50,038 nt of DNA from Myxococcaceae bacterium (GTDB taxonomy: Bacteria; Myxococcota; Myxococcia; Myxococcales; UBA5297): assembly GCA_017500825.1 (NCBI GenBank), contig JAFVYB010000055.1, positions 1 through 50,038 of the forward strand, in the 5' to 3' direction. Both the position numbers and the translations under genes were made by a program. The notes below the pieces were generated by a model. The model worked only from the letters and a program-made list of their open reading frames with translations, had not been told where the DNA came from and searched no databases. This document shows positions 33,784 through 41,851 of the stretch, piece after piece (positions within the stretch are counted from its first letter, which is position 1; each line of letters begins with the position of its first letter).

Positions 33784-35478
33784 ATGAAGCTGATTATCGA
33801 GGATGATGAGGGTCGGAAGACAGTCGTCCCGCTCGTCCAAGAGGAGATGGAGATCACGATCGGTCGCCAGGAGGACAACGCGATTCGCCTGACCGAACGC
33901 AACGTCTCGAGAAAGCACGCCCGACTGACGCGCAAGAAGAATGAAGTCTTCGTCGAGGATCTCGGCAGCTATTGCGGGATCAAGGTGAATGGGCAGCGAA
34001 TCGATGGGGTAACGCGGATTGCCGCCGGCGATGTGTTTCAGATTGGCGACTACGACCTCGGCCTCCAGATCGACAAAGTCGAGGCGCGCGCGAGTGTCGC
34101 CGTTAAGTCCGCGCCGGATCAGACTCAGCCAGCTTTTGCCAAGATCCCCTCACAGCGCCTGTCGACCTCCATCATCAGCATCGAGAACGCGGCCGACTAC
34201 GACAACGTCCCGGTGGTGGACATCCCCAGCGAGGAGGCGCCGAGACTCGTGGTCCTCACTGGCGATCTCAAAGGGCGGGAGTTTTCTTGCATTCGCTCGG
34301 TCCTCACCTGCGGTCGCGATTTTGAGAACGACATCGCCATCGATCACCGCAGCCTCTCTCGTAGCCACTGCAAGTTCATCCGAACGCCCAACGGCGAGTG
34401 GAAGGTCGTCGATCTCGAATCCTCCAACGGCGTTCAAGTCAACGGAGAGACCTATTCCGTGGGAACGCTCGCGTCGGGCGACACGGTGACGATCGGTCGC
34501 GTCAAGCTCCGTTTCATCTCGCCGGAAGAGGCGGATTCGAGCGGGCACGGCGGCAAGGCGAGTGGACGCATCGCGATGATCGGGGGATGCGTTGGACTGC
34601 TGCTTATCGGCGCAGTGGCGGGCGTGTTTTTTGCCAGGGGGACCGCATCGAATGAGTCGGCGCCGCAGGTTGTCGCGTCGCAGCCCTCTGTTCCCGAAGA
34701 ACCGCCCGTGGCTCCATCTCAGCCGGTCGAGCCCGAGCCCGTGCCAGCAACACAGCCAGCGGCCGAACCTGCTGTTGAACCCGCTCCTGTCGTTGCCCCG
34801 CAGATCGATGAAGGCGCGCTCCAGGCGATGAACGAGGGCAAAGCGCTGATGGCCAAAGGCAAATACGCCGAGGCGTTGCCGCTCTTGCAAAAGGCGGCAG
34901 AGGCCAAAATCGAAGGCGCCGAAGCGCTCGTGGCAGAGGCGGCCAGAGAGTCGGATGCCGTCGACACACTGAAGACCGCGCAGGATCTGTTTGACGAGGG
35001 GCAGTTCGACGAGGCGCTGGCGCAGCTGGAGTCGATTCCCGAAAAGAGCGCGCTGCAGGGAGAGGCCAAGTCTCTGCGAGAGGAGATTGAGGCGGCTGTG
35101 GCCGAGGCGGAGGAGGAAGAGCGTCGCGAGGAGGAGCGTCAGGCGGCGGCCAGGGCCAAGGCGGAGGCGCGCAAACAGGCGGCGGCCAAGAAGGCGCGTC
35201 ATCCCTATGGATCCGCCTACGTGGAGATTCCCGCCGACAAGATGGAGGTGCTGGACAGCTACTTGGGCGAGATGTGCGACAACCCGGGGAAGGCCATCGG
35301 CATGCTCCGGCGCCTCATCAAGGAGAACCCGCAATACGGCGACGCCTACATGTTCCTAGGCTCCTGCTACATCGCCACACAGGAGACGGAAAAAGGCGAG
35401 CAGCAATACAAGATCTTCCTCAAGCGGTGGCCGAAGCACCCGGACGCGCAGATGGTCCGTGACTCGCTCGGTCAGTGA
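33784..35478 (+). CDS. Two-FHA-domain membrane protein with C-terminal TPR-like region
   Basis: A 564-residue protein. Two FHA domains that bind phosphothreonine peptides are seen: ITIGRQEDNAIRLTERNVSR with KHARL and GIKVNG (about 20-95), and LTCGRDFENDIAIDHRSLSR with SHCKF, SSNGVQVNG (about 150-230). A transmembrane helix (IGGCVGLLLIGAVAGVFFA, near 265-283), a Pro/Glu-rich spacer, an Ala/Glu/Lys-rich coiled coil and TPR-like helices at the end (EKGEQQYKIFLKRWPKHPDA) follow. GGAGG precedes ATG 33784; the longer open frame upstream has no such site. It is a plausible partner of Ser/Thr kinases such as the one at 17972, but that link is not shown by the sequence. Confidence 0.9.
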   Translation: MKLIIEDDEGRKTVVPLVQEEMEITIGRQEDNAIRLTERNVSRKHARLTRKKNEVFVEDLGSYCGIKVNGQRIDGVTRIAAGDVFQIGDYDLGLQIDKVEARASVAVKSAPDQTQPAFAKIPSQRLSTSIISIENAADYDNVPVVDIPSEEAPRLVVLTGDLKGREFSCIRSVLTCGRDFENDIAIDHRSLSRSHCKFIRTPNGEWKVVDLESSNGVQVNGETYSVGTLASGDTVTIGRVKLRFISPEEADSSGHGGKASGRIAMIGGCVGLLLIGAVAGVFFARGTASNESAPQVVASQPSVPEEPPVAPSQPVEPEPVPATQPAAEPAVEPAPVVAPQIDEGALQAMNEGKALMAKGKYAEALPLLQKAAEAKIEGAEALVAEAARESDAVDTLKTAQDLFDEGQFDEALAQLESIPEKSALQGEAKSLREEIEAAVAEAEEEERREEERQAAARAKAEARKQAAAKKARHPYGSAYVEIPADKMEVLDSYLGEMCDNPGKAIGMLRRLIKENPQYGDAYMFLGSCYIATQETEKGEQQYKIFLKRWPKHPDAQMVRDSLGQ

Positions 35479-35582
35479 TTTTTGAGGACAGGCATCTCGG
35501 GCCGATCTCGCCTGGCGGGGTCGGCTCTCGTGCGTTCGAGCCCCGTGGCCCGATCGCCAAGTGATCATTGAGGAAGTTGGAC

Positions 35583-36224
35583 GTGACTGAAGCAAAAGAG
35601 TCTTCGCGGGAAGAAATCGCGGAATTGGTGGCGCGGGCTCAGCGCCGTGACTTTCAGGCCTTTGAGGCGCTCGTCGCCATGCACCGGGCCAAGATCTACG
35701 CCCTGGCGCTGCGCATGATTCGAAACCCGAGCGAGGCTGAGGAACTGACGCAGGAAACCTTCCTCTCGGCTTGGCAAAATCTCCCGCGCTTTCGTGGAGA
35801 GTCGGCTTTTGGCTCCTGGTTGCACCGCATCTGCGCGAATTTCGTCCTGATGCGCCTGCGTCGACAGAAGCTCGAAGCTGTCATCTCCAACGCGCCGGAC
35901 CTGCCTGAGCCGCGTTTCGACGCCAATGGATCGCTCCTCTCGCCGTTTTCCTACGACTGGTCGCGTGGGACCGAGGAGAAGGTGCTCGATCGCGAGCTGC
36001 GCCTGGCCATCGAGGAGGCCACCGCGCGCCTCCCTGAGGACTACCGGACGGTCTTTTTGCTCAAGGACATTGAGGGTCTCTCCTATGAGGAGATTGCCGA
36101 GGCCGTGGGCGTCACTGTCGCCGCAGTCAAAAGCCGCCTGCATCGAGCACGTGTCGCGCTGCGCGAATCGATCAACGCTTTTTATGGCCAATCGTCGCGA
36201 CGTTCCCGCACGTCGGGCATCTGA
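35583..36224 (+). CDS. ECF-type RNA polymerase sigma factor
   Basis: A 213-residue sigma-70 family protein of the extracytoplasmic function group. Region 2 is FEALVAMHRAKIYALALRMI with NPSEAEELTQETFLSAWQNL and GSWLHRICANFVLMRLRR; region 4 is LPEDYRTVFLLKDIEGLSYE followed by EIAEAVGVTVAAVKSRLHRA. GTG 35583 has GAGGAAG eight bases upstream and is preferred over TTG 35568. The anti-sigma gene lies 160 bases downstream, so the two probably act as a pair. The signal and target promoters are unknown. Confidence 0.95.
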   Translation: MTEAKESSREEIAELVARAQRRDFQAFEALVAMHRAKIYALALRMIRNPSEAEELTQETFLSAWQNLPRFRGESAFGSWLHRICANFVLMRLRRQKLEAVISNAPDLPEPRFDANGSLLSPFSYDWSRGTEEKVLDRELRLAIEEATARLPEDYRTVFLLKDIEGLSYEEIAEAVGVTVAAVKSRLHRARVALRESINAFYGQSSRRSRTSGI

Positions 36225-36383
36225 GACGAATCGGCGGTGGTGAAAGCGCGTCGCGGGCGGATCGCATGTCGCGCCGTGTTCTCAATCGCCGTTCGTCAGG
36301 GGGCGGCGGCATGTCGCGGCGCTTCCGCTGTTTCGTCTCGCTTTTGCGGTTCGCACACCGCCTTCATCTTCAAGGACGCTTCC

Positions 36384-36671
36384 GTGAGTGACGCCAACTC
36401 TCCCAAGATCAAGACACCCGAGTGGTGCTCGTGCCAGAGCGTCGTCGATCGGATGCTCGACTACGTCGAGAGCGCGCTCTCCACTGAGGACCAGCGGCAG
36501 CTCGACCGCCATTTCAAGCTCTGCCCGCCGTGCCGCGAGTTTCTGCGCCAGTATCGGTGCCTGCCCACGCTCTGTGAGCGCGCGCTTGAGCGCTCGATGC
36601 CGGAGGATGCTGTCGAGCGATTGCGCGCGTTTTTGAAGGCCAAGGTGGAGGACGAGCCCAGCTCGCGCTGA
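36384..36671 (+). CDS. Zinc-finger anti-sigma factor
   Basis: A 95-residue soluble protein with the ZAS domain: LDYVESALSTEDQRQLDRHF then HFKLCPPCREFL, which supplies the His-x3-Cys-x2-Cys zinc ligands. It has no membrane helix, so it probably senses a cytoplasmic cue such as redox state. An extra Cys pair (WCSC) near the N-terminus and later Cys residues might take part. GTG 36384 is chosen after AAGGAC; the open frame starts at 36237. It should bind the sigma factor encoded just upstream. Confidence 0.85.
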   Translation: MSDANSPKIKTPEWCSCQSVVDRMLDYVESALSTEDQRQLDRHFKLCPPCREFLRQYRCLPTLCERALERSMPEDAVERLRAFLKAKVEDEPSSR

Positions 36672-36696
36672 GGGGGACCGCGCCAAAGTCTCGACC

Positions 36697-37767
36697 ATGG
36701 ACGCCCTGACGACCCGACCGCTCAACGACATGGATTTCGACGAGTTTTCGTCGTTCGTGCGCGCGTGCGGAGGCCAGGAACGTCAGGCGCGAAGGCTCTT
36801 CGCCGCGCTCTATCGCCCGGGGCGCGATGTGGCGGCGGGACTCCTCGGGAAGCTCGACGAGGTGAGTCCGCGCGTCGTTGATCACGTGACGGCTGCGCCT
36901 TGGGGGCGCCTGCGCGTCGTCGACCGTCGCCAGGCCTCGGACGGGTTCGTCAAATATCTCTTCGAATCGCCGCTGGGCGGTCGCTTCGAGGCCGTTCGCA
37001 TCCCGCTCTTCGACAAAAAGCACGTCGTCTGCGTCAGCTCGCAGGTGGGGTGCGCGCTGGGGTGCGCTTTTTGCGCGACGGGGCGGCTCGGCTTCTCCCG
37101 CAATCTCGAAACCTGGGAGATGGTCGAACAATTGCGCGTGGTGCGCGACGAAGCGCGCCTGCCGGTGCGACACGCCGTCTTCATGGGCATGGGCGAGCCC
37201 TTCCTCAACTACGAGCGCGTCCTGCGAGCGGCGAGTCTCTTCACCAGATCGGGCGGCCTGCAGATTTCGGGGCGCAACCTGACCATCTCGACTGCGGGCA
37301 TCGCGCCGGCGATTGAGCGCTTCACGCGCGAGGGCCACCCCTTCCGCCTCACCTTTTCGCTGACGAGCGCCATCCCCGAAAAACGGCTTGAGCTGATGCC
37401 TGTCGAGCGCGCCTACCCCTTGCCTGTGCTCGTCGAGGCCATCCGCGCGTTCACCCGGGCGCGCGGCGAGCGGGCGGTCATCGCCTATGTCGTCATCCGC
37501 GGCGTCAACACCGGTCCCGAAGATGTCGAGGCGTTGCGCCAGCTCTTCGAGGGCATCCCGATCAAGCTCGACCTAATCGACGTCTGTGACGCCAGCGGCC
37601 GCTTTCAGCCACCCGACGCCGAGGAGCTCCGCCGTTTCCGCGATCTGTTGCAGGTGCTGAAGGTGCCGATTGGCCGTCGTTACAGCGGCGGCGCGGAGAT
37701 CGGGGCTTCTTGCGGCAACCTCGCGGCCACCGCTCAGGGCGGCACAGCGCTGGAACGCGACAGTTGA
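36697..37767 (+). CDS. rlmN: RlmN-family radical SAM methyltransferase
   Basis: Methylates C2 of adenosine 2503 in 23S rRNA and A37 of some tRNAs. The 356-residue length is normal. The iron-sulphur motif is CALGCAFC, preceded by VCVSSQVG; MGMGEPFLNYERV is the SAM-binding GEP motif; the C-terminal SCGNLAA carries the second catalytic Cys (GASCG). The related Cfr methylates C8; nothing here separates the two firmly, but chromosomal context and housekeeping neighbours favour RlmN. The family is diverse, and this member lacks some usual N-terminal spacing, so an RlmN paralogue is possible. Confidence 0.88.
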   Translation: MDALTTRPLNDMDFDEFSSFVRACGGQERQARRLFAALYRPGRDVAAGLLGKLDEVSPRVVDHVTAAPWGRLRVVDRRQASDGFVKYLFESPLGGRFEAVRIPLFDKKHVVCVSSQVGCALGCAFCATGRLGFSRNLETWEMVEQLRVVRDEARLPVRHAVFMGMGEPFLNYERVLRAASLFTRSGGLQISGRNLTISTAGIAPAIERFTREGHPFRLTFSLTSAIPEKRLELMPVERAYPLPVLVEAIRAFTRARGERAVIAYVVIRGVNTGPEDVEALRQLFEGIPIKLDLIDVCDASGRFQPPDAEELRRFRDLLQVLKVPIGRRYSGGAEIGASCGNLAATAQGGTALERDS

Positions 37768-37848
37768 CCCGCGCGCGCCCAGCTTTGTCGTCGTCCCCAG
37801 CCCATCGTCAGCTCGTCCGCGAGCGGCGCTCCGGAACGGAACCACGCC

Positions 37849-38325
37849 ATGTCTCCAAGCCGATTCGGACGCGGCCTTCAACTCGCCGCCATCCTCTATC
37901 TCGTCGTCGCGATCGGCATTGCCCTCGTGGGGTGCGCCTATCTCGTGTCGCCGAGCTTCATGCCCTACCACGCGCAAATCGTCGGCATGGCCTGGGGAGA
38001 GGTGCCCGAGCGCTTTCGCTGGCTGTTGAGTGCGTTTCAGCGCGGCGCCGGGGCATTGGCTCTGGCTTTGGCCGTGGCTTTGGCCGCGATCGCCTGGATT
38101 CCGCTGAGGCGTGGCGAGATGTGGGCGCGGTGCGTTTTGGTCGTGTTGAGCCTTGTCGCGGGCGCGCCGTTTCTCTTCATCGTCCGCCATCTGGCCGTTC
38201 TGAGCGGGGCCTCGGTGCCGCTCGCGCCGCTCGTCGCCTCGACGATTCTTCTCGCGCTGGCAGCCGTCGCGTCGTTTTGGCCTTCTGGAAGCTCGTCTGC
38301 TCCCACCGACGCCGATTCACCGTGA
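37849..38325 (+). CDS. Small four-helix membrane protein, function unknown
   Basis: A 158-residue protein with four hydrophobic segments: LQLAAILYLVVAIGIALVGC, AGALALALAVALAAIAWIPL, CVLVVLSLVAGAPFLFIVRH and LAPLVASTILLALAAVASFW. No family was recognised with confidence; it resembles small uncharacterised integral membrane proteins. It ends 28 bases before the convergent end of the recombinase gene. Confidence 0.75.
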   Translation: MSPSRFGRGLQLAAILYLVVAIGIALVGCAYLVSPSFMPYHAQIVGMAWGEVPERFRWLLSAFQRGAGALALALAVALAAIAWIPLRRGEMWARCVLVVLSLVAGAPFLFIVRHLAVLSGASVPLAPLVASTILLALAAVASFWPSGSSSAPTDADSP

Positions 38326-38353
38326 CGCGCCGCGTCGAGAGTCGCCGCGAGAT

Positions 38354-39247
38354 TCAGGCGCGCGGATGGGCCTTGTCGTAGACGCGCCGCACCTGGGTGC
38401 GATCGACGTGCGTGTAAATCTGCGTGGTCGAGATGTCGGCGTGTCCCAGCATCGACTGAACAGCGCGCAGGTCGGCGCCGCGTTCGAGCAGATGGGTGGC
38501 GAAGCTGTGGCGCAATTTGTGCGGCGAGAGCGGCTTGGCGATGCCGGCGGCGAGGGCGCACTTGCGGATGATCTTCCAGATGGCCTGGCGCGTGAGCGGT
38601 GTCCCGCGCGGTCCGAGGAAGATGGCGGTCGAGCAGTCGGCTTTGGCGTGCGCGGCGCGTCCCCCTTCGATCCAGGCGCTGAGCGCGTCGATGGCCAGGT
38701 CGCCGAGTGGCACCACGCGCTCTTTGCTGCCCTTGCCGCGAGCGATGAGAAAGCCGTCGCGCAGGTTCACATCCTGCGTGGTGAGCGCGCACAGCTCCGA
38801 GACGCGCAGGCCCGAGGCGTAGAGCACTTCGAGGATGGCGCGGTCGCGTTGCCCGGCGTCTGTCGCGGGATCGGGGACGGCGAGCAGGCGATCGACCTCT
38901 TCCAGCGTGAGGAAGACGGGCAGTTTGCGGTGGACGCGCGGCGTTTCGACGTTTTCGGTCGGGTCGACCCGGGCATGGCGCTCGCGCAGCAAAAAGAGGT
39001 GAAAGCCGCGAATCGCCGCGAGGTGGCGCGCCATCGATCGCTGGGCGAGTCCCTGGGCGTGCAGATCCACGAGGTGCGCCTCGACATCTTCCGGGCGGAT
39101 GGCGTCGATTTCGGTGAGGCCGCGCGCATCCAGGGCGTTCAGGTAGTCGCGCAGGTCGCGGGCGTAGGCCTCCAGCGTGTTGAGCGAGAGCCCGCGCTCC
39201 GTCTTGAGAAAATCGAGAAAGAGGTCGAGCAGAAGGTCGAGCTGCAT
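38354..39247 (-). CDS. xerD: Tyrosine recombinase XerC/XerD type
   Basis: A 297-residue site-specific recombinase that resolves chromosome dimers at dif. The N-terminal SAM-like domain (LLLDLFLDFLKTERGLSLNT) is followed by the catalytic set: Arg in YASGLRVSEL, Lys in RGKGSKERVVPLG, His and Arg in HKLRHSFATHLL, His in LGHADISTTQIY and the Tyr in QIYTHVD. Length and the full catalytic set match chromosomal Xer proteins, not phage integrases, although a tRNA pair lies 5 kb away. ATG 39247 has GAGGTG five bases upstream; the longer frame does not. Whether it is XerC or XerD is a best guess. Confidence 0.9.
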   Translation of the reverse strand: MQLDLLLDLFLDFLKTERGLSLNTLEAYARDLRDYLNALDARGLTEIDAIRPEDVEAHLVDLHAQGLAQRSMARHLAAIRGFHLFLLRERHARVDPTENVETPRVHRKLPVFLTLEEVDRLLAVPDPATDAGQRDRAILEVLYASGLRVSELCALTTQDVNLRDGFLIARGKGSKERVVPLGDLAIDALSAWIEGGRAAHAKADCSTAIFLGPRGTPLTRQAIWKIIRKCALAAGIAKPLSPHKLRHSFATHLLERGADLRAVQSMLGHADISTTQIYTHVDRTQVRRVYDKAHPRA

Positions 39248-39275
39248 GTCGGGCACCTCGTCGTTTTGCCGCGCC

Positions 39276-40016
39276 TCAGGGCTCGACCCGCACGGGCGGC
39301 TGCGGTCGGACGACGCGACCTCGCGGGATGACCTCGCGCTCAAAGGTGGCCATCTGCTCCTCGCTCAAGATTTGGCTCAGCGTCTGGCGCAGCGATTCGC
39401 GCTGGTTTTCGATGACCTGCCAGCGCTCGGCCGGCGACAACTGCGCATCGCCTTCGCGCATGGCGAGCAACGTCTCTTGCGAGGCCCTCAAATCGTCCTC
39501 GATCGCGCGCCTGAGGTCGTCGGCCTGCGTGCCGGAGAGCCCCTGCGACTCGATGAACCGTTCCAGGCTTTCGCGCCGCTGCGTCGCCATGCGCTCCTGA
39601 TGCTGGCGGAAGCGGTCGTTCATCATCTCGCGCTGGGCCGAGGCGATGGCTGACTTGAGCTCTTCCTGCGACTCGGGCGAACGCGTCGAACTCGCCTCGC
39701 GCAGTTCCTTCAACTCGCGGCGCAGATCGCTCAGCTGGGTCCACACCTCGCGATCGGATTCGCCTGGGATGCCGGCGGGCACAGCGCGGGCAGCGACGGG
39801 AGGCTGGCCCTGGGCCATGGGGCGGTTGTCGATGCGCGATTCGAGATCGGCGACAGAGGCCTCCAGAAGATCGAGGCGATCGCGGATGGCGTGCAGATCG
39901 CGCTCGGTGACGGCGTCCGCGTCTGAAGAGGGGGCGCTGGCGGGTTTGGCCGTGAAGGCGGCGATCAGGGCGGCGGCGGCAAAGACGAGCGAGATCCAGG
40001 AGAGAGAGCGCGACAT
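39276..40016 (-). CDS. Exported coiled-coil protein, function unknown
   Basis: A 246-residue protein with an N-terminal signal or anchor (LSWISLVFAAAALIAAFTA) and long charged helices: AIRDRLDLLEASVADLESRI, QLSDLRRELKELREASS and QREMMNDRFRQHQERMATQR. The later part with LSPAERWQVIENQRESLRQT and ILSEEQMATFER resembles the Spy/CpxP-like or zinc-resistance helical repeats, a weak match. It is 28 bases upstream of the recombinase gene on the same strand. ATG 40016 is chosen with AAAGGTG before it; the frame also contains GTG at 40028. Confidence 0.7.
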   Translation of the reverse strand: MSRSLSWISLVFAAAALIAAFTAKPASAPSSDADAVTERDLHAIRDRLDLLEASVADLESRIDNRPMAQGQPPVAARAVPAGIPGESDREVWTQLSDLRRELKELREASSTRSPESQEELKSAIASAQREMMNDRFRQHQERMATQRRESLERFIESQGLSGTQADDLRRAIEDDLRASQETLLAMREGDAQLSPAERWQVIENQRESLRQTLSQILSEEQMATFEREVIPRGRVVRPQPPVRVEP

Positions 40017-40373
40017 GGGCAGGGGCACCTTTGGCGAGAGAAGAGCGGGCTAAACGTCAAAAACTCGAAGTGATTTCAAGCCGACGCGCTAGCTGCATTT
40101 ATTCGCGGTCTATGCAGGGCGGCGAGGTGCGGAGGGCGGCATGAAAGGGGCGCGCGAGACCCGTCAGACGCTTTGTATGTCAAGCATAATTTTGAGAATT
40201 TTTTCGAAATCTAGGCAGCCGCGACAGAAAACCTGAATGATTGTCGAAGGTTGGAGTGATTTTTGAGTCTCAGGTTTGCATTTTTATGCATCTTCCGCTA
40301 GAAGCCGCGCCGGTTTTTCGGGCGCCAGAGCCCGAAGTCTTCTGGGCGAAACTGACAGCAAAGGATTCATTTT
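40017..40373. other. Divergent regulatory region before argR
   Basis: About 357 bases between the coiled-coil gene and argR, AT-richer than the genes. Apart from the candidate operator and promoter at 40275-40304, only a second half-site-like TGCATTTATTCG at about 40094 was noticed. No RNA gene is seen. Confidence 0.5.
40275..40304 (+). promoter_or_regulatory. Candidate ARG box overlapping argR promoter
   Basis: TGCAT-TTTT-ATGCA (40277-40290) is a perfect palindrome with four-base AT spacer, the layout of ArgR operators (TGAATnnnnATTCA in E. coli), with C in place of the usual A at the third position. It overlaps a possible -35 TTGCAT (40276-40281) followed after 17 bases by TAGAAG (40299-40304). 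This would let ArgR repress its own gene, a known behaviour of the family. Confidence 0.5.
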
Positions 40374-40829
40374 ATGAGTGGAAATTCCAGCAGCCGCGAA
40401 ACGCGGCGGGAACTGATTCGGGAGCTCATCGAGAAGAGCAACATCGGCAGCCAGCAGGACTTGCTCATGGCGCTGTCGATGCGCGGGGTGCGGGTCAATC
40501 AGTCGAGCATCTCGCGCGATTTGCAGGAGATGGGCGTGGTGAAGGTCCGTGGGCGCTACCTCATCGGCGAGCCCTACATCCCCGACACGGCCGAGGAGAT
40601 TCGCGAGATCATCGGCATGGTGCGCTCCTTCCACGCGGCGGGCGCCAACCTGCTCATCCTCCACACGCCGCAGGGGCTCGCTTCGGCGGTTGGCGTGGCG
40701 CTCGATCGCGCGGCCTGGCCCGAGGTGCTCGGCACGATTTCCGGCGACGACACCCTCTTTTTGGCGACGGCGTCGCGCCGCGAGCAGATCGTCGTCGAGG
40801 CGCGGCTGGCTCAGATGACGGCCTCGTGA
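40374..40829 (+). CDS. argR: Arginine repressor/activator
   Basis: A 151-residue transcription factor of the ArgR/AhrC family. The N-terminal winged helix (SRETRRELIRELIEKSNIGS, QQDLLMALSMRGVRVNQSSI and SRDLQEMGVVKV) binds ARG boxes. The C-terminal half (ANLLILHTPQGLASAVGVAL and GTISGDDTLFLATAS) forms the hexamer and binds arginine; GDDT is the conserved ligand motif. AAAGGA lies nine bases before ATG 40374. An amino acid kinase of the arginine-pathway family follows after 113 bases. Confidence 0.95.
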   Translation: MSGNSSSRETRRELIRELIEKSNIGSQQDLLMALSMRGVRVNQSSISRDLQEMGVVKVRGRYLIGEPYIPDTAEEIREIIGMVRSFHAAGANLLILHTPQGLASAVGVALDRAAWPEVLGTISGDDTLFLATASRREQIVVEARLAQMTAS

Positions 40830-40886
40830 CGCCCGGTGATTTTCGCCGCGCGCCGACTCGGAACGCCGCTTTGTCCACTGGCGCGG

Positions 40887-40895
40887 CCCCCCCCC
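40887..40895. repeat. C9 homopolymer between argR and the kinase gene
   Basis: Nine consecutive C in the 113-base gap between argR and the ArgB-like gene, about 48 bases before the start codon. It is outside both genes and could influence only transcription or the leader. Confidence 0.9.
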
Positions 40896-40942
40896 GAGGT
40901 TCGAACGACCCAAAACATGAGTGACACGAGGCACATCCGACC

Positions 40943-41851
40943 ATGACCGCCTTTAACGACCGCGACGTGATGCTCGGCGCCCTGATGCGCGCCCTTCCCT
41001 ACATTCAGCGCTACCGCGACAAGACCTTCGTCCTTCAGGTGGAGGGGGCCTTTTGCTCGGACGCGCGGGCCCAGAAGCGGCTGGCCGAACAGATCGGCGT
41101 TTTGCGCGCGCTCGATGTCCGCGTTGTCCTCGTCCATGGATTCGGGCCGCAGCTCGATCTCTTGGCCGAGCGCATGAACATCGGCGATCGCTTTGTCGGC
41201 GGTGAGCGCGTGATCGACGGCGTGGCGCTCGACCTGCAGGAAATGGCCTGCGCCGGCATGAACAGCGTCGAACTGGTGGCCGCCTGCCGCCAGGCCGGGG
41301 TGCCTGCCGTTGGCCTGACCGGGATCGACGCCGGGTTGATCACCGCGCGACAGCGCAAAGCGGCGAGCGCGCCCCGCGAAGGCGAACGCCAGGATTTTAG
41401 CGGCGAGGTGGTCGGGGTCGACGGCGCCATCCTCGACACACTGCTCAAGGCCGCGTTTGTTCCCGTCATCTGCCCGCTGGCGGCGGACGAACATGGGCAA
41501 CGCCTCAGCCTCGACGCGGATCTCGTCAGCGCCGAAATCGCCGTGGCCATGCGCGCCGAAAAAGTCGTCTACCTCACCGAGCGGCGCGGCCTGTGGAGCG
41601 ATCCGGGCAACCCCGACTCCCTCATCGCCTACGTCGATCTCGAAGGTCTGGAGTCGTTGCGAACGCGCGGGGCCCTCGATGGCGCGATGCAATCCAAGGC
41701 GCGGGCCGCGGCGCGGGCGCTTCGGGGCGGCGTTCAGCGCGTCCACCTCATCGGCTACCAGCAGCACGGCAGCCTCCTGGCCGAGATCTTCACCAACGAG
41801 GGCGCGGGCACGCTCATCGTCGCCGACGCCTCTCAGGCCTCGCCCAACTAG
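40943..41851 (+). CDS. ArgB/ArgA-like amino acid kinase with altered glycine-rich motif
   Basis: A 302-residue amino acid kinase family protein. Similarity to acetylglutamate kinase is seen in VVLVHGFGPQLD, the GERVID loop, GMNSVELVAACRQAGVPAVG and LTGIDAG, LSLDADLVSAEIA and VYLTERRGL. However, the first strand, normally KxGG, reads FVLQVEGAF: the catalytic Lys is replaced by Gln and the first Gly by Glu. The N-terminal kinase-like domain of ArgA also lacks phosphotransfer function, so this could be a regulatory or acetyl-binding protein instead of an active ArgB. Its position after argR supports an arginine role. GAGG precedes ATG 40943. It converges with the lipoprotein gene, sharing CTAG at the stops. 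Confidence 0.8.
   Translation: MTAFNDRDVMLGALMRALPYIQRYRDKTFVLQVEGAFCSDARAQKRLAEQIGVLRALDVRVVLVHGFGPQLDLLAERMNIGDRFVGGERVIDGVALDLQEMACAGMNSVELVAACRQAGVPAVGLTGIDAGLITARQRKAASAPREGERQDFSGEVVGVDGAILDTLLKAAFVPVICPLAADEHGQRLSLDADLVSAEIAVAMRAEKVVYLTERRGLWSDPGNPDSLIAYVDLEGLESLRTRGALDGAMQSKARAAARALRGGVQRVHLIGYQQHGSLLAEIFTNEGAGTLIVADASQASPN

Noticed and set aside
38354..39247. Recombinase as integrase of a mobile element using the tRNA pair at 33.3 kb
   Set aside because: No duplicated tRNA 3' end was seen near it, no phage or conjugation genes are present, and length and motifs fit a chromosomal Xer protein.
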